A model generated the notes under the pieces. The model was given only the letters and a program-made list of their open reading frames with translations, made no database searches and was not told the origin of the DNA. A stretch of 64,000 nt of DNA, from the IMG/VR virus record IMGVR_UViG_3300040801_002513, positions 1-64,000 of that record, one strand, 5' to 3'. This document shows positions 29,201 to 36,799 of this stretch, one piece after another. A program made the translations under genes and the position numbers. Origin of the DNA: a virus. Each line of letters begins with the position of its first letter. Positions within the stretch are counted from its first letter, which is position 1.

Positions 29201-30507
29201 TTCACAGTATTATAAGATAACAAAAATCTATGTAGCTCGGAATAAGTCAACTCTTTTTTATTACCTGTTTTTATATTGAAGCTTGGTTTTTTATGTGTAT
29301 TATATAAAGTATTATAGTAGGCAGCTATAGCTTTACATATCTGTAAAATGTAAGGTATAGTATCTTTATTTACGTTAGTAGTTTTATTACTGAAGTAGGA
29401 GTCTAGAAGAGTTTGTTTTCTTTCTACTCTAAAACCTACTAATTCTTTAAATTTATAAGAATCTTCCGAGTACATATCTAGTAAATAAGCTTTACCAAAT
29501 ATAGATTTTGTTTTTTTAGTGCGTAATCTAGATACCATACCCAAGTTAAGTAACATCATCTGTACTTCTGAAAGAAGCTTCTTAGATACTGAACAACATG
29601 ATACACCACCAGTACTATTAGCAGTACCATCAGTGTCAAAATAGCCTTGTAAGAAGGCTATTTGCGCTTCTTTATTAGCTGTACGTATAGAGTATGGAAC
29701 AGCCTTATCATACGAAAGTACTCTAGGTATGTTATATTTATCAAAAAAGTAATTAAATGTATAAGAGAATCTAAATATATATACACAGTCACTTCGTTTA
29801 TCTACACGTATACTATACCCTATATTATTTCTACTACAATAACTAGCACAAAAAGCTATAATACTTTCGTCAGCAGAAGTGAGTGTTACAGGATTATTAC
29901 CACTATAACTACCATCACCTATGAGTAAACCTATTAGATATCCTGTGTCTATTGATACTTTGCTATTTCCAAAAGCATTCTGGGCCCTTTGGATACACAC
30001 CCTATCCCCAATTTTAAAATCAGCTAGTGTTTTATAAGTAAAATTACCTTCGATATCTATAGTGAGCAGAGGGTGATGATCACTACCTCTCTTAATCATA
30101 CCATTTTGGGTCTCTAACTGTTTACCTTTTATACCTTTCTCTAAACATAACTTCTTTATAGGTCTAAAACCTTCGGAGGTATATAAATCTTTACAGTAGT
30201 CTATTACTACATCTTCTCCGTCGCTTAAATATTTAGGTATACTGGGGAGTATTTCATGAAGATATACTAAACCTTCTCGATTAAAACTGGCCAACTCATA
30301 TATACTACTACTTTTTCCTGCACCCCTACCACATATAGCTAAAGTGTAAGGTTTGAACCACATAGCTTCAAACATTATACGTTGTATAGGAGCTAGATCT
30401 ACACCTAGTAACTCATAGGCAGCTATACAGGGATTATCTCTATAAAACTGTATAAGATCTGGACCTTGTTGTAGGACTATATCCATATTTTTGGTTAACT
30501 TACTCAA
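26242..30507 (-). CDS. terL: Terminase large subunit interrupted by two inteins
   Basis: 1421 residues, of which about 568 are terminase. The ATPase has its P-loop at GRGAGK (60-65) + T500, split by intein 1, and Walker B CILVDEF at about 1014-1020. The nuclease domain shows the acidic residues in IIGIDPNQGG (about 1180), VRIYMDRGGGG (about 1240) and NKDIYSALILAGYG (about 1357). TerL packages DNA into the prohead and cuts the concatemer. Intein 1 is residues 66-499 and intein 2 is residues 529-947. Both end in the standard HN, followed by Thr or Ser, so splicing is expected. The ATG overlaps the small-terminase stop by 4 bases. Confidence 0.93.
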   Translation of the reverse strand: MSKLTKNMDIVLQQGPDLIQFYRDNPCIAAYELLGVDLAPIQRIMFEAMWFKPYTLAICGRGAGKSSSIYELASFNREGLVYLHEILPSIPKYLSDGEDVVIDYCKDLYTSEGFRPIKKLCLEKGIKGKQLETQNGMIKRGSDHHPLLTIDIEGNFTYKTLADFKIGDRVCIQRAQNAFGNSKVSIDTGYLIGLLIGDGSYSGNNPVTLTSADESIIAFCASYCSRNNIGYSIRVDKRSDCVYIFRFSYTFNYFFDKYNIPRVLSYDKAVPYSIRTANKEAQIAFLQGYFDTDGTANSTGGVSCCSVSKKLLSEVQMMLLNLGMVSRLRTKKTKSIFGKAYLLDMYSEDSYKFKELVGFRVERKQTLLDSYFSNKTTNVNKDTIPYILQICKAIAAYYNTLYNTHKKPSFNIKTGNKKELTYSELHRFLLSYNTVNNSDFKIDGISKSISNIENILKYHYYFDTVVSIEDWQGDCYDFEMDMGSDIEPNYMTNGFINHNTFMSGLLATLLCLLYPGYRAGLIAPSFRQSLVKSSTYDTFWTSKGMVTSTDAMYDLVQGDTEIYTQSLYSQNKILSKWLNPDRDCIGIKTTKGFELQGTADHAIVVLNTITAKIQFVDLADLNIGDYVLIKQGFNYFANDNILPDYAFKHAWRTKDCNIPTELTPELAYLFGLLIGDGCISIDSSGRKYRVMFTSADAALLLAFEALVLKYFNITPTDRTPLNRTPQIAYYCKKLVNYLLQCGFTKTTALDKKIPDVIKKSSKECFVNFIQGLLDTDGSCYIQQHKNGSTHCEISLSTSSIQLAKEVQSCLLNIGIVAQCGISTKAGKRKLLDRGKYSVCNTGYKVRITGRRNLEISREIGLFKLTRKKELLDGYVSSHFNERESSLAIDLGLPAALVNTHPALYNQYLQDGFHFVKVTSKDHFFAPTMDIEVDNESCYFSSGFISHNSKMIFAEVEKLYTKSAILKEATEKRPIRGSDTCYLKFKSVAGHNNAFIEALPIGADGAKIRGSRFYCILVDEFAQVPQKIIETVLAPMSITKLDPMVQVRELERKKRLIAEGLATDSDFEEDTVNKMIGTSSGYYKFNHMYKRMRQYWNQIEEGSKDHAVFQIPYTLLPEGFLDPKNVENSRRVMSSHEFDMEYMAAMVSDSEGFFKASLLEDCTNGSNFDIELSGDKSANYIIGIDPNQGGKAKCGVVVIKLGKPNRIVRVLALDGNTTQDVTVALQDLCKTYNTVRIYMDRGGGGKAVADLLEEGYNEAEPIINRGDKDKAKLKGRHILELTTFSTSWIADANFATLSLFEDKHLLFPSNLVATTSELKQDAYELMETLKKQCLNIIVTQTSSGALHFDTPKKGQNKDIYSALILAGYGVKALEHEFEDDEENILYGSSGLVRSKDAANWRTSQGTNTSTVTSPHALLTRRN
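27667..28923 (-). mobile_element. Intein 2 in terL (LAGLIDADG type)
   Basis: Residues 529-947 of the TerL ORF (419 aa). It starts with Ser in FRQ|SLVKSS and ends GFISHN|S. Joining the flanks gives the continuous APSFRQSKMIFAEVE. Block B is HAIVVL-like (GTADHAIVVL). Two LAGLIDADG motifs are seen: YLFGLLIGDG (about 668-677) and IQGLLDTDG (about 769-777). So the intein also carries a homing endonuclease. Confidence 0.85.
29011..30312 (-). mobile_element. Intein 1 in terL at the ATPase P-loop
   Basis: Residues 66-499 of the TerL ORF (434 aa). Removing it restores GRGAGK-TF, a canonical Walker A, so the insertion lies between Lys and Thr of the P-loop. A one-residue shift (start at Ser67) is possible. 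The first residue is Ser and the end is GFINHN|T. Homing motifs GYLIGLLIGDG (189-199) and LQGYFDTDG (286-294) are present. The N-terminal splicing region is unusually long (SIYELASFNREGLVYLHEIL before the block-B-like DHHPLLTID). Confidence 0.85.
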
Positions 30508-31004
30508 TCTATATCATCCTTACTGCTATTAGCTTCTAGACTATCTAATAACTCATTCTGGCTAGCCTTCATATCTCTAGCCTTTTTTTCTAATTTAGCT
30601 TTCTTAGAATCATCAAAAGCTACTGCTAGGTCCACAATACTAAAGCCTTTAAACTCATTAGGGTCTATCCTATCTTTTCTTCTAGATGCCAAGTTATCTT
30701 TTATTTTATCACTCTGTTTACGTAGTTTTTCCATAGAATTTGAATAATTTAAATGACTATCCGCGTCATCTTTACTCTGTTTCATCAAACGTATTTCAAT
30801 GATCTTGTTAGTTACTAGTGTCATTATATCGTCTATATCTGAAGACGTTAAGTCGTCCTCATCAAAGTCTTTCAAGTATATATCAATTAAACTATGGTAT
30901 ATAACAATCTCGTCGTCATCAAACATATCCTTTATGGGGATTATATTTGTTAATAGCTCCCTAGGTTTAGGTGCTGCTTTAGGTCTTCCTACTGGTCTAG
31001 CCAT
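30504..31004 (-). CDS. Terminase small subunit candidate
   Basis: 166 residues from the ATG at 31004, which has AGGTG six bases upstream. A GTG nine bases earlier would add three residues. Begins MARPVGRPKAAPK, a basic AT-hook-like start, then acidic and helical segments with a central coiled coil (about 75-105) and a Lys-rich C-terminal helix. It overlaps TerL by 4 bases (ATGA), the normal TerS-TerL arrangement. The DNA-binding role is inferred from this and the basic start. Confidence 0.6.
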   Translation of the reverse strand: MARPVGRPKAAPKPRELLTNIIPIKDMFDDDEIVIYHSLIDIYLKDFDEDDLTSSDIDDIMTLVTNKIIEIRLMKQSKDDADSHLNYSNSMEKLRKQSDKIKDNLASRRKDRIDPNEFKGFSIVDLAVAFDDSKKAKLEKKARDMKASQNELLDSLEANSSKDDID

Positions 31005-31458
31005 CTTCAACACCTATGTGAAGTATGTTACATACTTCCGCAAAATTTAAACCTAAGTCTTCACATTGTTGCTTAAGCTCGCATATATCTTCTGGGTCAG
31101 ACATTCTATTGACTAGATGGGGGTTATCTTCCATACTTATATTGTACTCTATAGAGATTTCCCTAAATCTTTTGGAGTTTAATGAGCGTTCAGTATAAAT
31201 ATTATTTGTTTCATCAAATAAAGCACTTATCTTATCGAACCACTCCTTATTATCTATAGAACTATCAATCTCCTTTTGATATTCTTCATATAGTTCAGAA
31301 GATAATGGATACATATTCCTAAAATAAGAAATCAGCGTTCTCGAAATCTTCTCTTTTGTAGCTTCCGAATGACGCTGTCCTTTTTCAGAGTTACTTATAG
31401 CTTTTTTACTTTCAGCACTCAACTTAAAACCTAATGGCCGCCCCCTACCTTTATTCAT
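30997..31458 (-). CDS. NUMOD3-like DNA-binding protein without nuclease domain
   Basis: 153 residues. Residues 6-45 (GRPLGFKLSAESKKAISNSE, then KGQRHSEATKEKISRTLI) are two copies of the NUMOD3-type basic helix repeat found at the C-terminus of GIY-YIG and HNH homing endonucleases. The rest is helical and acidic with no GIY-YIG, HNH or LAGLIDADG motif. It overlaps both neighbours and may be a relic of a homing endonuclease turned terminase accessory factor, or a second small-terminase component. Confidence 0.55.
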   Translation of the reverse strand: MNKGRGRPLGFKLSAESKKAISNSEKGQRHSEATKEKISRTLISYFRNMYPLSSELYEEYQKEIDSSIDNKEWFDKISALFDETNNIYTERSLNSKRFREISIEYNISMEDNPHLVNRMSDPEDICELKQQCEDLGLNFAEVCNILHIGVEDG

Positions 31459-31780
31459 AGCTCTCCACCTCGATTACTTTAGCATATGTGTTACATTTCC
31501 TACATATAGCTCCTACACATGTGGTGGAAACGCTTATAGGAGCTTCGCAGTTCCCACATAATTTGATTACTTGGCGTTTAGCTTTTTTAGGTTTTGAGAA
31601 CTCAAAAGGTAGTTGTTTATATTTATCTGCATAAGCAGATTCTTTATGGATTCTTTTATTTAGATTATTTACTCCTTCAGTAGGTTCGAATCTTCTAGGA
31701 CTACCAGGAGGTAACTCGGAACTAATGGAAGTTTTATCCATATGTTTTTTAACATCATCTTTAAATACGCTATTAACCAT
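31451..31780 (-). CDS. Small zinc-ribbon protein
   Basis: 109 residues. The C-terminal half has a four-Cys zinc ribbon: CGNC (about 75) and CRKC (about 93). The N-terminal 65 residues are polar and probably disordered (ELPPGSPRRFEPTEG). Start and stop overlap both neighbours, so it is translated as part of the terminase operon. Function unknown. Confidence 0.6.
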   Translation of the reverse strand: MVNSVFKDDVKKHMDKTSISSELPPGSPRRFEPTEGVNNLNKRIHKESAYADKYKQLPFEFSKPKKAKRQVIKLCGNCEAPISVSTTCVGAICRKCNTYAKVIEVESYE

Positions 31781-32354
31781 CGAATCTATCCTCTTGTTTT
31801 ACTGTTAAAGTTTTCTTACTTGCTATGTAATCACTCAAATAAACACAAAGTTCTTCCGGGGTATATTGCGCTAAAGGTTTATTCCAAGGACTAATGCTCC
31901 AAGGACCATAATGATAACCAACACCATTACGTATTAAATTATAATCTTTTTCAGATAATATATGTGTATCTCTGTGTACTTCTTCGACTAACTTAGCGCC
32001 TAAATCTGGATGGTACTTCACAGTGTGTCCTGTACGTGTTATACCCTGCTTGCGTAAATCATGGATAATACAGGCGGCTATAATAGCGTCTCTATTAGTC
32101 TCACAACCTAGTCCTCTGGCTAAATCGTAAGCTACAGTAACAACTTTTTTTGTGTGTAATACTGTACCTACCGCGCAAAGTTCGTCTATAGGGTGATACT
32201 TACCGCTAGATGATGCTGGGCAGTCAACGAAGAAATACGAAGGTGCCATCATTAGGCATATCTCTGTGAATTCTCTTATAACTTCATCAAATATTAAATC
32301 TAGTTCCACTCTAAAAGTAGCTACCTTCTCTTCGGGGGTAATTCTTTTCGTCAT
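31773..32354 (-). CDS. HD-domain phosphohydrolase
   Basis: 193 residues from the ATG at 32354, with AGGAT upstream. The HD superfamily metal site is visible: His in YHPIDELCAVGTVLHTKKVV, the HD pair in ACIIHDLRKQG (about 120-130), and a later His/Asp region (KYHPDLGAKLVEEV, LSDYIASKKTL). HD enzymes hydrolyse nucleotides or phosphodiesters. In phages they are often dNMP/dNTP hydrolases or nucleotide-signal degraders. The substrate cannot be told from sequence. Confidence 0.75.
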   Translation of the reverse strand: MTKRITPEEKVATFRVELDLIFDEVIREFTEICLMMAPSYFFVDCPASSSGKYHPIDELCAVGTVLHTKKVVTVAYDLARGLGCETNRDAIIAACIIHDLRKQGITRTGHTVKYHPDLGAKLVEEVHRDTHILSEKDYNLIRNGVGYHYGPWSISPWNKPLAQYTPEELCVYLSDYIASKKTLTVKQEDRFDG

Positions 32355-32436
32355 AATTCTTATCCTCACATAAAGTTAATATTTATTAAATATAAATATT
32401 ATACTAACATAAACCTGCAAATAATGCAAGCTTTTT

Positions 32437-32667
32437 TTAATAAGGTGGTAAAGTAATATCTTCGCTATCTAGGTTTATAGGTGTGACTATAGCCTTATTA
32501 GAATTAGGATTATACCCTTGTTGAGGGAACGTATCTTGATGATACCTCCTCTGAGGATTGTTAAGGCTAGTGTCTAAAAATTTAGCCTTAACATCCTCGG
32601 AGTAAGGTTTCTTCTCCTGTACTGTAACGAATTTAGGAAATCTATACTCGTCCATACTTATAGGCAT
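32437..32667 (-). CDS. Small hypothetical protein
   Basis: 76 residues with AAGGAGCT Shine-Dalgarno. Pro/Asn/Gln-rich, likely disordered (DTFPQQGYNPNSNKAIVTPI), ending ITLPPY. No family recognised. It lies 10 bases after a 92-residue gene of the same operon. Confidence 0.5.
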   Translation of the reverse strand: MPISMDEYRFPKFVTVQEKKPYSEDVKAKFLDTSLNNPQRRYHQDTFPQQGYNPNSNKAIVTPINLDSEDITLPPY

Positions 32668-32677
32668 TTTAAGCTCC

Positions 32678-32956
32678 TTATAAGACTTCTGTACTTTCTA
32701 CGAATCTCTTCATAAATTCCTTAAACTCTGCTTTAGCCTCTACGGAAGCTTCTTCTTTCATACCAAAGTAGCCAATCATATCCATTACAAAATCTGGGGT
32801 CATATCACCTTCCCACTCGTAATTAATATTCATAAATTGGTCTTTGCCTTTCTTGATACCTATAGAGGCATAATTATAACCGTAAGTACTTTTATAAATA
32901 CTTACATTTACTATCTCGCCTGAGGTAAAATTTAATGCATACTTTTTGTCTGCCAT
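32678..32956 (-). CDS. Small hypothetical protein
   Basis: 92 residues from the ATG at 32956. An upstream ATG would add five residues, but it lies on top of the Shine-Dalgarno GGAGGAA, so the later start is preferred. Beta-rich first half (YALNFTSGEIVNVSIYKSTYG) and helical second half. Unrecognised. Confidence 0.55.
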   Translation of the reverse strand: MADKKYALNFTSGEIVNVSIYKSTYGYNYASIGIKKGKDQFMNINYEWEGDMTPDFVMDMIGYFGMKEEASVEAKAEFKEFMKRFVESTEVL

Positions 32957-32978
32957 TGGATATTCCTCCATATATTAA

Positions 32979-34388
32979 CTATTTTTTTAAAGTCTTTCTT
33001 TTTGTGTTAAATTCCAAGAAATCTTTTATTTTATCCCACTTTCTATTTAGATATATCTCTGGTGATAACCACTCAAATACGTCTACAGCTTTAAAATTAT
33101 ACCACCTCAACTCATATAAATCCGTATCTTTATGTTTATTTTTTATGCCTTTTATTGGTATAAAGTCATATATAAAATCTACAACTTCTTTACTACTTAA
33201 TATCATAATGCCTAGAGTTTTACCACTTGTATATATAGAACCGTCACCATCAATTAAGCCTACAGTCCATTGCTTTAAACATTCTACCTCATTACGTATG
33301 ATTGAGGGTATCTTCTCTTTAGTTGACTTTCTGGGTTGTAAATCCCAGTATTTTAAATTATGTATCACATAAGGATTATCACAAATAAAGTAATTAAATA
33401 AGGTTCCTGGTTTATAACCAGAAGAAAGCTTAGTGTATATCGGCTTACGTGAACCTAAGTAAACTTTAAATCCCTCTACTAGACTCCTATCAGTAGACCC
33501 AAAGTCTACAACATATCTTGTTGCTGAGTTCCCAGATCTTTTTATGCATCCGTCTGCAACAAGTAGGCCTGCGTAGTAGCTTGCTTCTTTTGTTGGTAGT
33601 AGAAAAGAGTCATTGTTTGTAGGGTATTTGACTCTTTTTATTGGTACCAATAACCTACTACACCACCATACAATCTTATCTCTACTACATCCGTGAGTGT
33701 CAGATATGTTGTTAGTGGTTAAGCCTTGTATATGTATGCTTTTGTACAAGTACTCCCTCAGGTCAGATTTGGTACTACAACCTAAAATATTAAACTTCAA
33801 CTTTTCTTTAATACATAAGTATTTTTCCCACCTACTGACAAGTGAAGATAACTTACCATCATTCATAATTGTCTTAGTGTCAAAATTAAACCAACTTAAT
33901 GACACTTCAGAGTCATGGTTTGATATATTAAAATTTCCAGGCCTTAGTACGTACCAACAATCTCCTGACACAGAATCTACATAAGCCTTTTCATCCTTAA
34001 ATCTCAAATCATCAATACAATAATTAGTTCCTTCTATTATTCTAGCTTTTAGTTGGTCAATATGCCAACTAGGTTTAAATTTTCTAATTAGGTCTGTACC
34101 TATGAACTGCATCAACTCTCTTATAGAATTGAAAATACTACTTTCTCTGGTGGAGAGTATGTCACTCTCAAGTATATCTAAACGTAAAGATAGTAACTCA
34201 TAAGAAATGGTGTACTTACTTAGCACATCCTTATTATTTTCAAGAAAACACCTATCTATACCTATAAGTTCACATATTAGATCTTTCAGCCCATCAGCAA
34301 ATTTTATTATCTCAAAACCATTGTTTATACATACATTTGCTAACTCGGATTTACCTGAACTCATTCTACCAGCTAAAGCTATAATCAT
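32979..34388 (-). CDS. dNMP kinase fused to a LAGLIDADG homing endonuclease
   Basis: 469 residues from the ATG at 34388, behind GGGAGAAGTA and overlapping the previous stop (TAATG). Residues 1-190 are a T4 gp1-like deoxynucleoside monophosphate kinase. They have P-loop GRMSSGKS (7-14), KPSWHIDQLKARI, and the ending ISNHDSEVSLSW with IMNDGKLSSLVSRW. Residues about 195-469 are a LAGLIDADG endonuclease: motif 1 YYAGLLVADG (about 271-280) and motif 2 WTVGLIDGDG (about 374-383), with a basic DNA-binding end. The fusion is in frame with no HN splice site, so this looks like a true fusion, not an intein. Which domain is active is not known. Confidence 0.82.
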   Translation of the reverse strand: MIIALAGRMSSGKSELANVCINNGFEIIKFADGLKDLICELIGIDRCFLENNKDVLSKYTISYELLSLRLDILESDILSTRESSIFNSIRELMQFIGTDLIRKFKPSWHIDQLKARIIEGTNYCIDDLRFKDEKAYVDSVSGDCWYVLRPGNFNISNHDSEVSLSWFNFDTKTIMNDGKLSSLVSRWEKYLCIKEKLKFNILGCSTKSDLREYLYKSIHIQGLTTNNISDTHGCSRDKIVWWCSRLLVPIKRVKYPTNNDSFLLPTKEASYYAGLLVADGCIKRSGNSATRYVVDFGSTDRSLVEGFKVYLGSRKPIYTKLSSGYKPGTLFNYFICDNPYVIHNLKYWDLQPRKSTKEKIPSIIRNEVECLKQWTVGLIDGDGSIYTSGKTLGIMILSSKEVVDFIYDFIPIKGIKNKHKDTDLYELRWYNFKAVDVFEWLSPEIYLNRKWDKIKDFLEFNTKRKTLKK

Positions 34389-34813
34389 TACTTCTCCCAA
34401 TCTGTTAAAATATCACTACTAAGAATAGCCATATGAATATTAATGTACTCTTCAAATATTATGTCTATCTTATCTAGTAATGCAAATGCGTCTAAAGATT
34501 TAGAGTTGTCTCTATCTATAATCGCCTTAAATGTATTTATTTTCTCTTCTAGTGTATCTGTAAGATGTAGAGCTTCATATATACTAACATTCGTATCATC
34601 TATATTAATGACTGTGCCTCTGTTTAGATCATCCAATAGAATGTCATGACTACGTATCTTACTTAATAATCCAAACTTCTCATTTATAGCTTTAGTATAT
34701 AAATCACCCTTTATTTCAGATGAAGATTTGCTAATAGCATTTATATATCTATCTATTATATCTAATTTAGTTTTAAGAAATTTACGTCTTAGAACTATTT
34801 CACTAACTAACAT
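34388..34813 (-). CDS. DIP1984-like helical protein
   Basis: 141 residues, helical. The pattern RRKFLKTKLDIIDRYI, then LLDDLNRGTVINID, then IYEALHLTDTLEEKI matches the DIP1984 family ('LL..LN..N..t....g.tl.eAL...d.l..ki'). Family function is not known to me. Started at ATG 34813, which overlaps the stop of the cold-shock gene, so the two are coupled. Confidence 0.55.
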   Translation of the reverse strand: MLVSEIVLRRKFLKTKLDIIDRYINAISKSSSEIKGDLYTKAINEKFGLLSKIRSHDILLDDLNRGTVINIDDTNVSIYEALHLTDTLEEKINTFKAIIDRDNSKSLDAFALLDKIDIIFEEYINIHMAILSSDILTDWEK

Positions 34814-35031
34814 CACACTAACTCTACGTCTACCGCTTGTATTCCTTTATCTGTATTTTTTAATACAAAAGATATAGGTTGTTTTGCTTTTAGTGTTTTA
34901 TAACCTTCCATGTTTATAACTGAATAGTGAATAAAATATTCTTCATCATTTGGGTCGTTATCTAGAACTGCAAACCCATAACCTCTATCGTTCGAAAACC
35001 ATCGGACTTTTCCTAAAACTCTCTCACTCAT
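34813..35031 (-). CDS. Cold-shock domain protein
   Basis: 72 residues, CspA family. Single-strand binding signature GKVRWFSNDRGYGFAV (RNP1-like) and EEYFIHYSVINMEGYKTL (RNP2-like), then QPISFVLKNTDKGIQA. Cold-shock proteins bind single-stranded RNA or DNA and act as RNA chaperones. Length and order are standard. It may help phage mRNAs, which are highly structured in this genome (inference). Confidence 0.85.
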   Translation of the reverse strand: MSERVLGKVRWFSNDRGYGFAVLDNDPNDEEYFIHYSVINMEGYKTLKAKQPISFVLKNTDKGIQAVDVELV

Positions 35032-35076
35032 AATAACTCCTATAATTTAAAATTCTTTGGTAACTAACCTGTAATA

Positions 35077-35490
35077 TTATTTTAATACCTTTATTTCGAA
35101 GTGAGGGAGGTCCATAAAAGTCTGATCATCAAGTTCATCATCACGGTCCCAATTACCTCCCCATCTTATAGTAATACCCAACATTGCGGCTACACCTTGT
35201 ACAAAACCTGCAAACTCATAAAACTTTTCTCTGTCATCCCATCTAATGTGGGGCTTGTTTTGGAAGTAAGGTACTACATCTACTCCCTCACTTGGAAAAG
35301 AGTTGTGTTTACTCTCTGGAAATTTTAATTTAGACCTACCACCATGGTAGGCATCATTTTGTTCCTTCTCTCCTCTATGTCCACAGATAACAGAACAGTC
35401 GTAGTATTTAACTACTTCTCTAAAAAGTTTTTGTAAATCTGCATGACACTGATTTAAGTTGTTCTCAGATCTTTTACCAAACTTTGCCAT
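35077..35490 (-). CDS. Endolysin, M15-type L-alanyl-D-glutamate peptidase
   Basis: 137 residues. Zinc peptidase motif of the M15C group: His/Asp in ESKHNSFPSEGVDVVPYF and the C-terminal His in FMDLPHFEIKVL. The conserved CGHRGEKEQNDAYHGGRS precedes it. No signal peptide, so export must use a holin. Release of progeny by cutting peptidoglycan is the expected role. A second wall hydrolase (53794-54222) lies in the other arm. Confidence 0.85.
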   Translation of the reverse strand: MAKFGKRSENNLNQCHADLQKLFREVVKYYDCSVICGHRGEKEQNDAYHGGRSKLKFPESKHNSFPSEGVDVVPYFQNKPHIRWDDREKFYEFAGFVQGVAAMLGITIRWGGNWDRDDELDDQTFMDLPHFEIKVLK

Positions 35491-35492
35491 TA

Positions 35493-35861
35493 TTAGTCTC
35501 CTGCCTTAGTATCTTTAGGTTTAGATTTAGTTGCTGGTTTATCTACAGCTTTTACGGCGTTAAATTCTTTAAGCTTAGCGTCTAAATCCATTATGATATT
35601 ATTACGTATCTCCAACTCTTCAGCATGAGCTGTTTCAAGCACTTCAATGATGTCTTCGTAGTTAGATATGTCAGCTTTATAATCTTCTATTTCCTGTAGT
35701 AGACTTTTGTATATAGGATCTTTAGCCCTTTTTACTGCTTTTTGTCTTTCGTGGGGAGATTTCATTATAAGAGGACGTCTTCTATCGTCTGCGTTCTTAT
35801 TATACGCCTGAGTTCCACCACCTAATACTTTCACTCCGTCACCTTCAATTTTAATACCCAT
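35493..35861 (-). CDS. Coiled-coil hypothetical protein
   Basis: 122 residues. N-terminal Gly/Asn/Arg-rich segment (ALL basic DDRRRPLIMKSPHERQKA) and a coiled coil at about 50-95 (LLQEIEDYKADISNYEDIIE), ending in a Lys/Ala/Thr-rich tail. It begins 2 bases after the endolysin start region in the same operon. No family recognised. Confidence 0.5.
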   Translation of the reverse strand: MGIKIEGDGVKVLGGGTQAYNKNADDRRRPLIMKSPHERQKAVKRAKDPIYKSLLQEIEDYKADISNYEDIIEVLETAHAEELEIRNNIIMDLDAKLKEFNAVKAVDKPATKSKPKDTKAGD

Positions 35862-35871
35862 TTAATTCTCC

Positions 35872-36441
35872 CTAAATAATTTTATCTACTAATCCATACT
35901 CTACTGCCTCTTCTGCCTCTAGCCAATGATCTCTACTCATATCCTTTTTAATCTTAGCTAAAGGTTTTCCAGTAAAGGCTACGTATTGTTTTGCCATCTT
36001 TTCATAAAGCTTCTTATATTTCTCTACTTGATTAAAAATATCATTAGCCTTACCTTGTGTTCCTCCAGAAAATTCGTGTATCATAACTTCTGCGTTAGGT
36101 AATATACATCTTTTACCTTTTGTACCTGCTGCTAGTATAAAACTACCCGCAGAACAACATTGGCCTATACCTACTGTGTGTATATCTGGCTTAACGAAGT
36201 TCATTACATCGAAGATACTATACATACTGGTAATAGACCCTCCAGGACTATTTACATAAATATAGATATCTTTATCTGGCTCTTGGGAATTAAGGTACAA
36301 TAATTGAGCTACTGTGTGATTTGCCATGGTGTCATTAAACTCACCTTGTATGTATATGATCCTATCTTTTAACAGTCTACTAAAAATTTCATAGCTCTTC
36401 TCTTTTTCATTATCACCTTCGATTACATATGATAAATTCAT
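35872..36441 (-). CDS. clpP: ClpP-like serine protease
   Basis: 189 residues. The ClpP fold and triad can be read: Ser in GQCCSAGSFILAAG, His in VMIHEFSGG and Asp in KKDMSRDHWLEAEEAVEYGL. PGGSITSMYSIFDVMNF is the oxyanion region. Length equals that of host ClpP without its propeptide. Phage ClpP-like enzymes can cleave scaffold or virion proteins or alter host proteolysis. The exact substrate is unknown. Shine-Dalgarno AGAGG is well placed. Confidence 0.85.
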   Translation of the reverse strand: MNLSYVIEGDNEKEKSYEIFSRLLKDRIIYIQGEFNDTMANHTVAQLLYLNSQEPDKDIYIYVNSPGGSITSMYSIFDVMNFVKPDIHTVGIGQCCSAGSFILAAGTKGKRCILPNAEVMIHEFSGGTQGKANDIFNQVEKYKKLYEKMAKQYVAFTGKPLAKIKKDMSRDHWLEAEEAVEYGLVDKII

Positions 36442-36511
36442 AATTATACCTCTTATTTTAAATTAAAATGCTACCAATTACTGTGGTATTATGTTACCTT
36501 AGTTAGTTTAT

Positions 36512-36796
36512 TTATAGTCTATCAAGTATACTACTATCTACAAATAAATTTTTAATACAACAAGTTTTTTCGTTACTTAAGAATTTGTTACAATCTAGCA
36601 CTATATGATCCAAATCAATGCATAATTTTGTACACGAAATATGTATAAAATCTTCCATAGTATCGTCAGAAAGATCCTCAGGCTCATCAAACTCATTGAG
36701 TACTGTTAAGCCTTCAGCACTGATATCTCTTATAACCCTATGTGTACAGTGTTTGCACAAAGAATTATTTATTAGATATTCTATGTCATTTTCCAT
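36512..36796 (-). CDS. Small Cys-rich hypothetical protein
   Basis: 94 residues with Cys at CKHCTH (about 14), SCTKLCIDL, DCNKF and KTCCIKN, suggesting a metal site. Acidic centre. The stop sits inside a copy of the AATAAACTAACT motif. Unrecognised. Confidence 0.5.
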   Translation of the reverse strand: MENDIEYLINNSLCKHCTHRVIRDISAEGLTVLNEFDEPEDLSDDTMEDFIHISCTKLCIDLDHIVLDCNKFLSNEKTCCIKNLFVDSSILDRL

Positions 36797-36799
36797 ATT

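Noticed and set aside
32979-34388. Intein in the dNMP kinase
   Set aside because: No HN end and no kinase sequence after the LAGLIDADG part, so a fusion fits better.
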